Positions 33,783 to 42,983 are shown, numbered from the stretch's first letter. The stretch is DNA of 64,000 bases from Nocardia vinacea (GCF_035920345.1 NZ_CP109149.1:2790001-2854000); one strand, 5' to 3'. Program-made: numbers and translations. Notes: generated by a model from the sequence alone, not told the origin.

Positions 33783-34985
33783 CTACTTCTCGGTAACGAC
33801 CACACCGTCGTGGACGACGATCCGGCCACGTTTGAGCACCAGTTTGCGAGGCGGCAGCGCGACCACCGCGGCCGCCGGTGTCGGTGCGTCGACGACGAGC
33901 AGATCGGCCGGTGCTCCGGCCATGAGCCCGTAGTCATCGAGTCCGAGAACCATTGCGCCACCGTAGGTTCCGGCGAGCAAGGCCAACTCGATCTCGGTAT
34001 CAGCGACCAGCCGGTCCCGATACGCGACGCTGTTGATCCGACGCAGCATGTCGCCGTCGCCATACGGGGTCCACAGATCCCGCACACCGTCATTTCCCAG
34101 CGCGAGGGTGGCGCCCGCGTCGTGCATGACCCGCACCGGCACGACCGGCGCCTCGCCGACCGCGCACGTCACCATGGAAACACCTGCCTCGGCGAGGTTT
34201 TCGGCGACTCGCCGCTGCTCATCGGGTGCGAGGGCCCCCATCGCGTACGCGTGGCTGATCGTGACCCGCCCCGCCAGGCCGGTAGCGCGGGTGCGCTCGA
34301 TGATGAGGTCGAATTCCCAAGCGCCGAGGGCGCCGCCGTCGTGCAGGTGGATGTCTATCTTCGCGCCGTGGCGTTCCGCGAGGCCGAAGATCACATCGAG
34401 CTGCCCCACCGGATCCCGGTCATAGCCCGCCGGATCGAGACCACCGACGACCTCGACACCGTCCGCGAGCGCCGACGCCATCAACTCGGCGGTCCCCGGC
34501 CGGGTCAGCAGCCCGCCTTGGGGGAACGCGACCAACTCGACATCCACCCGATCCGCGTGCCGCGCGGCGGCTTCCCGCACCGCTTCCACACCGCCCAAAC
34601 CGACCTCCGGATCGATATCGATGTGGCTGCGCACCTGCGTGGTGCCCCCGCTGATCATGGCGTCCAACAGATTTGCGGCGTAGTCCGCGCTGGGCAGGCC
34701 GAGTTCGGCCCGCCGGCCCTCACCATTCGCGATGCGCCCGGGCAGGGTCCGGCCACCGGTGTTGGGTACCCATGCGCCGCCGAACAGCGTCTTGTCCAGA
34801 TGGCAGTGCGTATCGACCAGGCCCGGAAGTACCAGCGCGCCGGCCAGATCGATGATCTCGACGTCCGGCGCTTCCAGAGCGGGCGCGATCTTCGCGATCC
34901 GTCCATCGACGATGAGGATATCCGCGGTGTCGATCGACAGCCCAGGAATCCAGGGGCGTCCGCCTCGCAGCAGCAGGTTGTTCAT
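33783..34985 (-). CDS. Cytosine-deaminase-like amidohydrolase
   Basis: This 400-residue metal hydrolase shows DTHCHLDKTLFGG (His pair with the HLDK signature), QVRSHIDIDPEVGLGGVEAV, KIDIHLHDGGALG, TISHAYAMG and the Asp of LALGNDGVRDLWTPYG. The pattern is that of cytosine deaminase and related N-ring hydrolases. It is upstream of the second importer and probably handles its substrate. Confidence 0.87.
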   Translation of the reverse strand: MNNLLLRGGRPWIPGLSIDTADILIVDGRIAKIAPALEAPDVEIIDLAGALVLPGLVDTHCHLDKTLFGGAWVPNTGGRTLPGRIANGEGRRAELGLPSADYAANLLDAMISGGTTQVRSHIDIDPEVGLGGVEAVREAAARHADRVDVELVAFPQGGLLTRPGTAELMASALADGVEVVGGLDPAGYDRDPVGQLDVIFGLAERHGAKIDIHLHDGGALGAWEFDLIIERTRATGLAGRVTISHAYAMGALAPDEQRRVAENLAEAGVSMVTCAVGEAPVVPVRVMHDAGATLALGNDGVRDLWTPYGDGDMLRRINSVAYRDRLVADTEIELALLAGTYGGAMVLGLDDYGLMAGAPADLLVVDAPTPAAAVVALPPRKLVLKRGRIVVHDGVVVTEK

Positions 34986-35016
34986 TGAGAGTCCTCTCGG
35001 TATTCAGGGTGAGTAG

Positions 35017-35283
35017 TCAGCTGAGCAGCATCGTTGCCCCCGCACCCACGCCGAAGATGATGACCACGGCGCGGAAAGCGTTGGGGTGCAGCCGTCGCCG
35101 CCGCAGGGCCGCCGCACCACCGAAATAGCCGGGCCAGCCCGACACCGAATTGGTCACCGTGGCGGCGACCGGCGGCAGTCCCGTGGCGAGCAGTGCGGGA
35201 AATGAGAGCGCCTCCGGCAACGGCGTTGCATACCCCGCGCCGAAACCCGCGATGAGCAGTAGGGCCAGATGTGGGAGATCCAT
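35017..35283 (-). pseudogene. TauE/SafE-type permease with its middle deleted
   Basis: The 88-residue frame keeps the first part of a TauE/SafE anion exporter (LIAGFGAGYA, FPALLATGLPPVAATVTNSVSGWPGYFGG) and then joins to what looks like the last membrane segment (HPNAFRAVVIIFGVGAGATMLL). Full family members have about 250 residues and eight membrane spans. Roughly 150 central residues are missing in frame, so it is most likely non-functional. Confidence 0.72.
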
Positions 35284-35357
35284 CCATGAAGTCCTTCCAA
35301 CGGGTCCACGAAGACGGCCGCGGCCGAAATAGGCGGCGCGGCACGAGACTCCGGCGA

Positions 35358-35802
35358 TCAGCCCAGCAATTCGGCAGTGGCCAGCAGAGATTCGTCCCGA
35401 CCTGGAGCCGCCAGCGGGGAGAGTCCCAGCGGTAGCCCGTCGATCGCGGCGACCGGCACGCTCGAGGCGGGAGCACCGCAGACTGGCGCGAGACACGTGA
35501 GCCGCACGACGGCGGTCGGCTGTGGCCCAGCCCGTCCGGCTGTGGGCGAGTTCGTCGGCGTGTGTCTTGCCGATCACCGTGAACGCGCTGCGCAACCGTG
35601 CGACTGCGACCGGATCACGAGCGGGCAGCTCACGTGTGGTCAGCCATTTCGGGTGGCCCGCACCTGTCGGCATCCCTGCCACATCGATGACATCTTTGAC
35701 CGCCAGACGCTGTCCGGCCGGTGCCGAGTCCACCGGCAACCAGGGCACGAATCCGTTCACGACGCCACCGCGCCGCGCTCGGACGCGGAGAACCGGATGC
35801 AC
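35358..35802 (-). pseudogene. Amidase-signature gene reduced to its two ends
   Basis: The first frame encodes an amidase N-terminus (AGQRLAVKDVIDVAGMPTGAGHP, then FTVIGKTHADELAHS), including the catalytic Lys. After about 90 residues a different frame continues with the amidase C-terminus (RLTCLAPVCGAPASSVPVA, GLPLGLSPLAAPGRDESLLATAELLG). The GGSSSG loop and nucleophile Ser are gone. The intact amidase at 17112 shows what is lost: roughly 250 residues plus a frame change. Confidence 0.82.
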
Positions 35803-35806
35803 TCGC

Positions 35807-36886
35807 TCACAGCCCCTCCAAATGGCTCTTGCTGATACAGCAGTGCACGCCCTTCACCACATCCACTACCTGGGAGATTCGGAAATCCGCTGCGGCACTG
35901 AGGTACGCGAGCGCGACGGCCGGGGGTATCCGATAGCGCGCACCGAGGAACGTGATGGCATTGCGGGTGGCCTGTTTCACCGCCTCGTCCAGATCGGTGT
36001 CCAGGCCGAGCAGCAAGTGGTCGGTCGCGGTCTCCGCATACGGAAGAGCCAGGGCGGCAGCCATTTTCCGCGCCCCAGGATCGGCGTGCAGTGTCAGTCG
36101 CACGGTGGCGCGCAGCGGGGCCTCGAAGGCGGTGAGCGCGACTTCACCGTCTCCCATCGCGAAATGCGGGTCACCCGCGTAGAACATCGCGCCCGGCACC
36201 TGAACCGGAAGGTAAAGCCGCGCACCGACTCCCAGCATCCGCACATCGATATTCCCGCCGTGCGGGCCAGGCGGCACCGAATGCACAGCCTGTTTGGTGG
36301 CCGCGGCCACGCCCATGATGCCGAGGAAGGGGTCGAGCGGAAAGCGCAGCGCACGACCGTCACCGATATCTATCACCCCGCGCTCGGCCGCATCGACGGT
36401 GGCGATCGTGCACACCGGCGGCACCGGACCATCCGGATCGTGGTCCCCCCGCTGCGGAAATTCGCCCGGCAGTGCACCTTTGCCATGCCGATTACTGATG
36501 ACGCCGTAGGGCGCGCGCCGCAGCAGTTCGAGCACCTCGACCTCGAGCACATCGCCGGGGCGCGCACCGCGCACCGCGATCGGGCCGGTCACCACATGCG
36601 GCCCGTGCACGCTCGGGTCGTGTACGACCGAGCGCGCCACCTCGGCGGTGTCAGCCAGGATCTCCGTGATCCCACTCGCCGCGAAGAAGGCCGCCGGATC
36701 CCGGCCCTGGTCCTCGAGTATGCCTTCGTGGCTGATGGTGTCCAAACACACAGCCGTACCGGAGTCCACTGTGATCACCGGCTTGGCGAGGGAATTCGGC
36801 AGCAGTCCCCAGGAGATCCGGTCGGGATCTGCGGGAAGGTATATGTCTGTGGAGCGGGCACCGGCACGCGACTGTAGTAAATTCAT
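35807..36886 (-). CDS. Acetamidase/formamidase family enzyme
   Basis: This 359-residue protein of the FmdA/AmdA family starts at the ATG at 36886. Landmarks are VVTGPIAVRGARPGDVLEVEVLEL, a PHGGNIDVRML block, and GDPHFAMGDGEV, which contains metal-ligand residues. It hydrolyses short aliphatic amides to ammonia. It is divergent from the GntR gene at 37044, with a TCGTATACAA site and two 24-bp repeats in between, so it is a likely GntR target. Upstream in-frame codons lack any ribosome site. Confidence 0.87.
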   Translation of the reverse strand: MNLLQSRAGARSTDIYLPADPDRISWGLLPNSLAKPVITVDSGTAVCLDTISHEGILEDQGRDPAAFFAASGITEILADTAEVARSVVHDPSVHGPHVVTGPIAVRGARPGDVLEVEVLELLRRAPYGVISNRHGKGALPGEFPQRGDHDPDGPVPPVCTIATVDAAERGVIDIGDGRALRFPLDPFLGIMGVAAATKQAVHSVPPGPHGGNIDVRMLGVGARLYLPVQVPGAMFYAGDPHFAMGDGEVALTAFEAPLRATVRLTLHADPGARKMAAALALPYAETATDHLLLGLDTDLDEAVKQATRNAITFLGARYRIPPAVALAYLSAAADFRISQVVDVVKGVHCCISKSHLEGL

Positions 36887-36915
36887 GGCATCCGATCCGA
36901 CGGTTGAGGAGTGGA

Positions 36916-36925
36916 TCGTATACAA
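36916..36925. promoter_or_regulatory. TCGTATACAA site 2, between acetamidase and GntR
   Basis: Identical in all ten bases to the sites at 33772 and 37757. It lies 30 bases before the acetamidase ATG and 118 bases before the GntR start, so it can control either direction. Confidence 0.6.
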
Positions 36926-36954
36926 CCACTGCTCTCGGTCGTCCGCCACCGCTA

Positions 36955-37013
36955 GCGACTGCTTGCAGGTCGCTCGAAAAGATCGGCTGGCGACTGCTTG
37001 CAGGTCGCTCGAA
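36955..37013. repeat. Two 24-bp direct repeats, each able to fold into a hairpin
   Basis: An identical 24-base unit that starts GCGACTGCTTGCAGGTCGC occurs at 36955-36978 and 36990-37013, period 35. Within each, CTGC and GCAG close a TT loop. GCGA and TCGC extend the stem past one bulged G. The repeats lie in the leader of the GntR transcript. Confidence 0.75.
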
Positions 37014-37043
37014 CAACACCACCCAGCGCGCTGTGGGAGCCAT

Positions 37044-37715
37044 GTGAGCAGCACCACCCGGCGAATGACTCCGCAACAAGTGTGCCGAGCCATCCGCGAC
37101 GACATCATCCGCGGCGTCTTCGCGCCCGGCCAACGCCTCACCGAGGACACCCTCGCCGAGCGCTACGGCGTATCCCGAGTTCCGGTGCGCGAGGCGCTAC
37201 GCACCCTGGAGGCCGAGGGTTTCGCCTGGTCGCGCCCATACGCCGGGACTTTCGTCGCCGAACTGACCGAGGCCGACGCCGCCGATCTGCTCGAAATCCG
37301 CGCCCTGCTCGAACCGCTGTGCGCGGGCCGCGCCGCCGTACGCCGCACCGCGGAGCAACTCGGCAGGCTCAAGGAACTCACCGCACTCGGCCAGGACGCC
37401 GTGCGCGACGGACGGTTCGACGAGCTCACGCGACTCAACAGCCGCTTCCACGAGGTACTCGCCGAGGCGTCGGGCAGCACCCTGCTCAGCCAGCTGATCA
37501 CCCAGCTCAGCTGGAAGATCGCCTGGGTATACGCGGTCGAATTGCCCAGGCGCGCCGAGGATTCCTGGCACGAGCACGAGGAGATCTGCGCCGCACTCGA
37601 CGCGGGCGATCCGGAGCGCGCCACCCAGGTGGTCGCCGCACATATCGCCCACGCCACCTCGGCATATCGGCGCCGCGACCGCGCCGCCGATCCAGCGGCG
37701 CAACAGGATCCGTAA
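37044..37715 (+). CDS. GntR family (FCD domain) regulator, second copy
   Basis: The 223-residue product starts with the GTG at 37044 (GGGAG just before it); an ATG at 37065 is an alternative. It has a winged helix (VCRAIRDDIIRGVFAPGQRLTEDTLAERYGVSRVPVREALRTLEAEGF) and an FCD domain with LNSRFHEVLAEASGSTLL and HEHEEICAALDAGD. Three identical TCGTATACAA sites near it, in front of acetamidase, amidohydrolase and the second importer, define a probable regulon. Confidence 0.88.
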   Translation: MSSTTRRMTPQQVCRAIRDDIIRGVFAPGQRLTEDTLAERYGVSRVPVREALRTLEAEGFAWSRPYAGTFVAELTEADAADLLEIRALLEPLCAGRAAVRRTAEQLGRLKELTALGQDAVRDGRFDELTRLNSRFHEVLAEASGSTLLSQLITQLSWKIAWVYAVELPRRAEDSWHEHEEICAALDAGDPERATQVVAAHIAHATSAYRRRDRAADPAAQQDP

Positions 37716-37756
37716 CCCAGACGTCGCATTTCTCGCGGCGGAACGAAACACGAGGG

Positions 37757-37766
37757 TCGTATACAA
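37757..37766. promoter_or_regulatory. TCGTATACAA site 3, before the amidohydrolase
   Basis: Third exact copy, 33 bases upstream of the amidohydrolase ATG and 21 bases before its GGAGG box. Right placement for repression of that gene. Confidence 0.6.
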
Positions 37767-37798
37767 CCTTTGTCCCGTTCTTCTCCCGGAGGTTGCCC

Positions 37799-39082
37799 AT
37801 GGTGGATCTGCTGCTGCGCGACGCCCGCATCGCCGACGACGCGGCCCTGGTCGACATTGTCATCGACCAAGGCGTCATCATGCAGCTCGACCACCTACCG
37901 CCCGGGCGTGCCGACCACGAAATCGACTGCGCCGGACGCGTCGTCATCCCGGGACTTATCGAATCACACCTGCACCTGGACAAGGCACTGCTCGATCGCG
38001 AACGACCGAACCTCGATGGCACCCTGGCCGGGGCGATCGCGGTCACCGGCGAACTCAAGCGCACCTTCACCCGCGCGTCGATCCGCGACCGGGCGCGGCG
38101 CGTTCTCGACCTGGCGATCACCAACGGCACCACCACGATTCGCGCCCATCCCGACGTCGACCCGATCATCGGACTGCTCGGTGTCGAGGCACTACTCGAC
38201 CTGCGTGAGGAGTATCGCGGCAGAATCGATCTGCAGATCGTCGCCTTTCCGCAGGAAGGCATCCTGCGTGCCCCCGGCACCATCGACCTGCTGCGCGAAA
38301 GCCTGCGTCGCGGCGCAGATGTCATCGGCGGCTGCGCCTACAACGAAGCGACCGTCGCCGACTGCCGTCGCCATATCGATCTCATCTTCGAACTGGCCGC
38401 CGAATTCGACGTCCCGATCGATATCCACGCCGATTTCGCCGACGACGCGACCGATCCCCGCTTCGCGCTCGCCGACTACATCGCCGAGGTCACCGAGCGC
38501 ACCGGCATGCGAGGCCGAGTTGCGTTGGGCCACATGACTTCCCTGGCTGGTCAGCCACCGAGGCAGCGACGCGAAACCCTGAACCGTCTGGCCGCAGCAG
38601 GCATCGCGGTCGTCCCGCTGCCCGCCACCGACATACATCTCGGCGGCCGCGCTGATACCACAAATATCCGCCGTGGCATCGCACCGGTCCGTGAGCTCTG
38701 GGACGCGGGCATCACCACCGCGTACTCCTCCAACAACATTCGCAATGCGTTCACCCCCTACGGCAACGCCGACCTCCTCGACATCGGCCTGTTCCTGGCC
38801 CAGACCAGCCACCTTTCCACTCCCGCCGAGCTGACCCGGATCCTGACCATGGCCACCACCCAGGCCGCCGCCGTCATCGGGATCGCTGATCGCTACGGCA
38901 TCCGCCCCGGCGCCGCCGCGGATCTCGTCGTCCTGTCCACCCATCGCGTCGCCGATGCCCTACTCGACCGCCCGGACCGCTGCTACGTCATCAAATCGGG
39001 CCGGATAGTCGCGCGTACCACGCGAACCCACGAACTGCTGCCCGCTGCCGATCCACCGGCACGGCAGCCACTGGCCAGCTGA
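37799..39082 (+). CDS. Cytosine-deaminase-like amidohydrolase, third copy
   Basis: The 427-residue product starts with the ATG at 37799 after a GGAGG box. Motifs are ESHLHLDKALLDRERPN, TTIRAHPDVDPIIGLLGVEAL, DIDIHADFADD-like proton-shuttle block, LGHMTSL and YSSNNIRNAFTPYG. In this last motif Asn replaces the Asp-Gly of the usual SDN/GND metal motif, so the metal site may be altered. It lies 83 bases after the GntR gene on the same strand. Confidence 0.85.
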   Translation: MVDLLLRDARIADDAALVDIVIDQGVIMQLDHLPPGRADHEIDCAGRVVIPGLIESHLHLDKALLDRERPNLDGTLAGAIAVTGELKRTFTRASIRDRARRVLDLAITNGTTTIRAHPDVDPIIGLLGVEALLDLREEYRGRIDLQIVAFPQEGILRAPGTIDLLRESLRRGADVIGGCAYNEATVADCRRHIDLIFELAAEFDVPIDIHADFADDATDPRFALADYIAEVTERTGMRGRVALGHMTSLAGQPPRQRRETLNRLAAAGIAVVPLPATDIHLGGRADTTNIRRGIAPVRELWDAGITTAYSSNNIRNAFTPYGNADLLDIGLFLAQTSHLSTPAELTRILTMATTQAAAVIGIADRYGIRPGAAADLVVLSTHRVADALLDRPDRCYVIKSGRIVARTTRTHELLPAADPPARQPLAS

Positions 39083-39443
39083 CATGCGCCGCACAGCGAT
39101 TCAGCCCAGCGAATCCGCTTCTCGAGACAGCCGCGTAGCCGGCGTAACGCGACACGAACTCCCAGTGGCGGAGTCCTCGGCCGGAAGCATCATGGACGAC
39201 CAGGAATGGCGGACCGCTTCAGCACGTGGTCGCTTTGATCCCGCGCCGGCGCAACCAGGGGGTTTCCGGTCGTGGGCCGGTTGATGCGCGGGACACCGCG
39301 GCGGATGCCTGCGAGGGGTCTGCTGGCGCATCTGGATTCACGGTTGGAACCGCGACGGTGGTCGCTGGTGCGGGTGCGCCGTCGCGTCATCCCAAGACCT
39401 GCGGTCACCGTGCGCCGGCGAAGTAGCGGTATGTGCTGTCGAG
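39083..39443. other. 360-bp gap without recognisable gene
   Basis: Several short frames cross this stretch on both strands, but none has a domain, ribosome site or typical start. It marks the right border of the catabolic island. Confidence 0.5.
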
Positions 39444-39947
39444 CTATTCGGCGTCCGGTGTGCTGGCGTGCTTCTGAAGAAGCGTGGCTGCTGCTTGGGC
39501 GACCTTCTCGGGCGCTTGGTCGGCAGAGAGGACAGCGCCCCGCTCGGCGGATTCAAGTGGTTCGAGCGCGGCTAATTGGGAATCGAGTAGGGACAGGGGC
39601 ATGTAATGGCCGTGGCGATGGGCCATACGCTCGATCAGTTGCTCACGGTCGGCGGTCAAGAGCAGAAAGAACACCGTTGATGCGGAGGCCCGCAGTATCT
39701 CGCGGTAGCGTCGTTTGAGCGCCGAGCACGCGACCACGCCACCGGTGCCTGCTGTGTCGCGATCGTGCAGCCAGCGACCGACGGCGGCGAGCCAGGGCTC
39801 GCGATCGGAGTCATCCAGTGGGAGACCCGAGGACATCTTGGCGACGTTGCCAGGTGTGTGGAAGTCGTTCGCGTCGGCGAACGGGACGCCGAGCCGGGTT
39901 GCTAGTAGGCAAGCGATTGTTGTTTTCCCCGTCCCGGAAACTCCCAG
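39444..39947 (-). pseudogene. Gluconokinase lacking its start
   Basis: The frame encodes a complete P-loop (LGVSGTGKTT), FADANDFHTPGNVAKM, PLDDSDREPWLAAV, VVACSALKRRYREIL and a normal C-terminus. This is the GntK family, which phosphorylates gluconate to 6-phosphogluconate. No ATG, GTG or TTG lies in frame before the P-loop. The first internal ATG (39836) would drop the ATP site. The usual 5-10 N-terminal residues are replaced by sequence that runs into the divergent CAP-domain gene. A CTG start at 39947 is possible but unlikely. Confidence 0.75.
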
Positions 39948-39991
39948 TCGAGGAGCGCAATGGTTCCTCGAACGTACGGAGTTGAAAGACC

Positions 39992-40682
39992 ATGAGCCGC
40001 AAGATCATCGGCGGTGCCATACTGGCGCTGGCCATCACCACCACCCGCCGTCACCGGTCTCCCCCGCACCACCGCGCCCGCCGCCGCGGCCCCCACCTGC
40101 GATAACGCCGACGACCCGGTGCACGGCTACCAGTACTTCGCGAACAAGTACCCCAACAACGGCCTCGGCGCCATGTTCGCCCTGAACGACCAGTTCGACA
40201 AGATCGAGCACGCCGTCTTCTGCCTCACCAACATCGAACGCGCCAATGCCGGTGTCCCCGAGCTGAAATGGAGCGACGACTTGCGCAGCAGCGCAGCTGA
40301 TTTCGCCCGCCACGCCGAGGGGCGCCAATGGTGGACCGACGGAGCGAACTCTCACGACGATCCCGACCTCGCCGGTGTCCCGGTGGACACCCAGATCCAG
40401 CGCCGCGTGAAGTCCTACAACCCCTGCACCTACTACCAGGGCGATGGCCACGACGTGAACCGCTGGTCGGAGAACACCTACGCAGGCTGGGGCTCGAACA
40501 CCTTCACCACCGCCCGAGCAGCCGTCACCTGGTGGATGAACAGCCCCACCCACAAGGCCAACATCCTCGACCGCAACGTCACCAAGCTCGGTGCAGGTGT
40601 CCGCGCCGGCGCCGCCCGCCCCGGCTTCGACACCACCGACCCCGCCGGCATCTTCGTCCAGCAATTCATCTCCTGCAGCTGA
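39992..40682 (+). pseudogene. Secreted CAP/SCP-domain protein with frameshift in the signal peptide
   Basis: The ATG at 39992 with a GGAGTTGAAAG site begins a good signal peptide (MSRKIIGGAILALAITT). About 45 bases later the frame must shift by one to reach the mature part (TCDNADDPVHGYQYFANKYPNN). That part has the CAP-domain blocks CLTNIERANAGVPELKW, WSENTYAG and MNSPTHKANIL with conserved His, and four or more Cys. The shift lies in the CACCACCACCC run near 40036-40046, which is prone to slippage or sequencing error. If the run has one base fewer, the gene is intact and the product secreted. Confidence 0.78.
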
Positions 40683-40725
40683 CTTCCCAGGCCTTTCAGC
40701 GATTCCATCCGTCGTCACGGCCGAT

Positions 40726-41966
40726 TCAGCAGGACGCGGCCCGGTCGAGCAGCAGCGTCCGCTCGGCCTCGTTACTGGTCATCGCCGCGGCCCGTTCGAA
40801 CTCCGAGCGTGCCTCGTCACGACGCTCGAGCTTGAGCAGCAGATCACCCCGGACGGCAGGCAGCAGGTGGTAGCCGCGCAGCGCGGTGAGGGCGGACAGC
40901 TCATCGACGATGGCCAGCGCGGCTGTGGGTCCGTCGGCCATCGACACCGCGACGGCCCGGTTCAGCTCGACCACCGGCGAGCCGGTCAGTGCGCTGAGTT
41001 CGTGATAGAGCTCGGCGATGCGGTGCCAGTCGGTAACAGGTGCGCTCATCGCGCGGGCGTGACAGGCGGCGATCGAGGCCTGCAACACGTAGGACCCGCG
41101 TCCGCCGAGGTGTTCGGCCCGCCGCAGCGCACCCTCGGCATGTGTGATGAGCAACCGGTCCCAGCGGGTCCGGTCCTGACGGTCCAGCGGCACCGGCCGG
41201 CCGCCGGCGTCGGTTCGGGCCCGCAGCCGCGACGCCTGGAACTCCATCAGCGCCACCAGTGCGTGCGGCTCCGGTTCGTCGGGTGCGAGCGCCGCGAGCA
41301 TCCGACGAACCGCATGGCCTCCGCACACAGCTCTGCACGCATCCAGGAATCGCCGCTGGTGGCGGCGTATCCCTCGTTGAAGACGAGGTAGACGACCTCG
41401 AGCACCGAGGCCAGCCGTGCGGTCAGCTCGTCGCCGACCGGAACCTCGAACCGGACCCCCGCGTTCGACAACGTCTTCTTCGCTCGCGAAATCCGCTGAC
41501 CGAGCGTGGTGGGCGGGATCAGGAAGGCGTGGGCTATCTCGTCGGTGGACAGTCCCGCCACCGTCTTGAGCGTGAGCGCCACCCGTGCGTCGCGGCCGAG
41601 CACCGGGTGGCACGCGGTGAACATCAACCGCAGGACATCATCGCCGACGTGCCTGTCGAATTCGATCGCGTCCATCGGATCCTCGCCCTCAGGCGTCTCG
41701 CGGGCGAGCAGTGCGAGCTTGCGCTCCAGGTTCACCTGGCGGCGGACTGTGTCGACCGCGCGACGGCGGGCGACAGCCAGCAGCCAGGCGCCCGGCTTGT
41801 CCGGAACGCCCGACTCGGGCCACTGCTCCAGCGCCGCGATCAGCGCATCCTGGGCCAAGTCCTCGGCCAAGCCCAGGTCGTTCACGATTCGCGCCAGGGA
41901 GGCGGTCAACCGCGCCGACTCGATCCGCCAGACCGCCTCCACGGTCCGCCGGGTCGCACTCGTCAC
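40726..41966 (-). pseudogene. ECF42-type RNA polymerase sigma factor with one frameshift
   Basis: The first 220 residues carry sigma region 2 (LGLAEDLAQDALIAALEQWP, DKPGAWLLAVARRRAVD) and region 4 (HPVLGRDARVALTLKTVAGLSTDEIAHAFLI). The TPR-like C-terminal extension begins with VFNEGYAATSGDSWMRAELCAEAMR. One base is then missing near 41305. The extension continues in another frame (RMLAALAPDEPEPHALVALMEFQASR and on to the stop). ECF42 sigma factors of about 410 residues have this long tail and sit beside a DGPF (YCII) protein, as here. Real decay or a single sequencing error are both possible. Confidence 0.85.
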
Positions 41967-41998
41967 CCGATGCCCTCGGCCCTACAAGCCCGGTCTTC

Positions 41999-42382
41999 TC
42001 ACGCCTCGCGCAGCTCGGGCGTCAACGCCTCGCCGAAGTCCTCCGCGGTGTATAACGGCCGTACCTCGACGACACCATTGCGGATCGGGGCGCGGCGGAC
42101 CCACTCGAGCGCCTCCTCGAGCGAGGACACCTCCCAGATCTGGTAGCCGGCGATCAGCTCCTTGGTTTCGGCGAACGGCCCGTCGAGCACCGACGAGCCG
42201 CCCTTCTCGTCGAAGGCCACCCGCTTGCCGGCCGAGCTCGGCTTCAGGCCGTCACCGGCCAGCACCACGCCGGCCTTGGCAAGCTCTTCATTGAAGGCCT
42301 CCATATCGGCGAACTCCTCGGTGGTGGGCGGGACCCCGCGCTCGGTGTCCTCGGTCGCCTTCCCCAGAATCATGACTCGCAT
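41999..42382 (-). CDS. YCII/DGPF-domain protein
   Basis: This 127-residue protein from the ATG at 42382 has AAGGAG seven bases upstream. It has the YCII fold with the DGPF motif (SSVLDGPFAETKELIAGYQIWEV). DGPF proteins are the standard neighbours of ECF42 sigma factors, and the sigma gene follows 32 bases downstream. The pair is a signalling module of poorly known input. Function beyond that unknown. Confidence 0.88.
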   Translation of the reverse strand: MRVMILGKATEDTERGVPPTTEEFADMEAFNEELAKAGVVLAGDGLKPSSAGKRVAFDEKGGSSVLDGPFAETKELIAGYQIWEVSSLEEALEWVRRAPIRNGVVEVRPLYTAEDFGEALTPELREA

Positions 42383-42983
42383 GTGATTGCTCCTTAGCCG
42401 TCGCCGGGGCCGACCCACCGTTCGCGGACCGTCTCCACCCTGACTCACCCCTACGTCGAACGGCAAGCCGCGGTTTCGACATCGACACCGAGAAATTTCT
42501 GCGCCCTGGGATCTTCGTAACCGATGGCTCCGCTCGTCTATGAGGAACGATCCCGCCGCTGCACCACTGATCCAACCGGCAAGTGGACACCACTTCCCAA
42601 GTCCGGCATCGACGCCAGCCCAGCCGCGTCCCTCGATCGGCGAAGCCGATCCCGGCTTCGCCGTCAGTGGTCGGTCATCAGCTGACCGTCGACCACGGTT
42701 CCGCAGCACGAATGCGACTCGCTGCGAGACCGGCAGCGCTCGAGGTACGGCGGTGCGACAACAGTTGTCGAGCACGGTCACCGCCATCCAAGACATGACC
42801 TGCGGGTTCGGCGGATCGTTGATGATCGGCGCTCGTCGCGCGCCAACTGGTCGGCGGCTGAATACTCGTGCGATGTCCTGCCGTCGCAGCTACCAGCGGA
42901 ACGCGACTGAGAGAAGCCGCCGGAAACACCCTTGGCGAGACAGTCCCCGATCGAATCGCCGGGGCGGCTCAGTGGCGCACACC
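42383..42983. other. 600-bp gap without recognisable gene
   Basis: The stretch between the YCII gene and the PucR gene has several overlapping frames but none with a domain or plausible start. The left end must contain the YCII/sigma promoter. Confidence 0.45.

Noticed and set aside
36955..37013. CRISPR array
   Set aside because: Only two repeats with an 11-base gap, no spacers of normal length and no cas genes in the window.
36998..37798. Long upstream extension of the amidohydrolase frame through the GntR gene
   Set aside because: The extension is Arg-rich shadow of the GntR gene. A GGAGG box and ATG at 37799 mark the true start.
39083..39443. Possible transposase remnant in several frames
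   Set aside because: No DDE, HTH or other transposase motif could be recognised in any frame.
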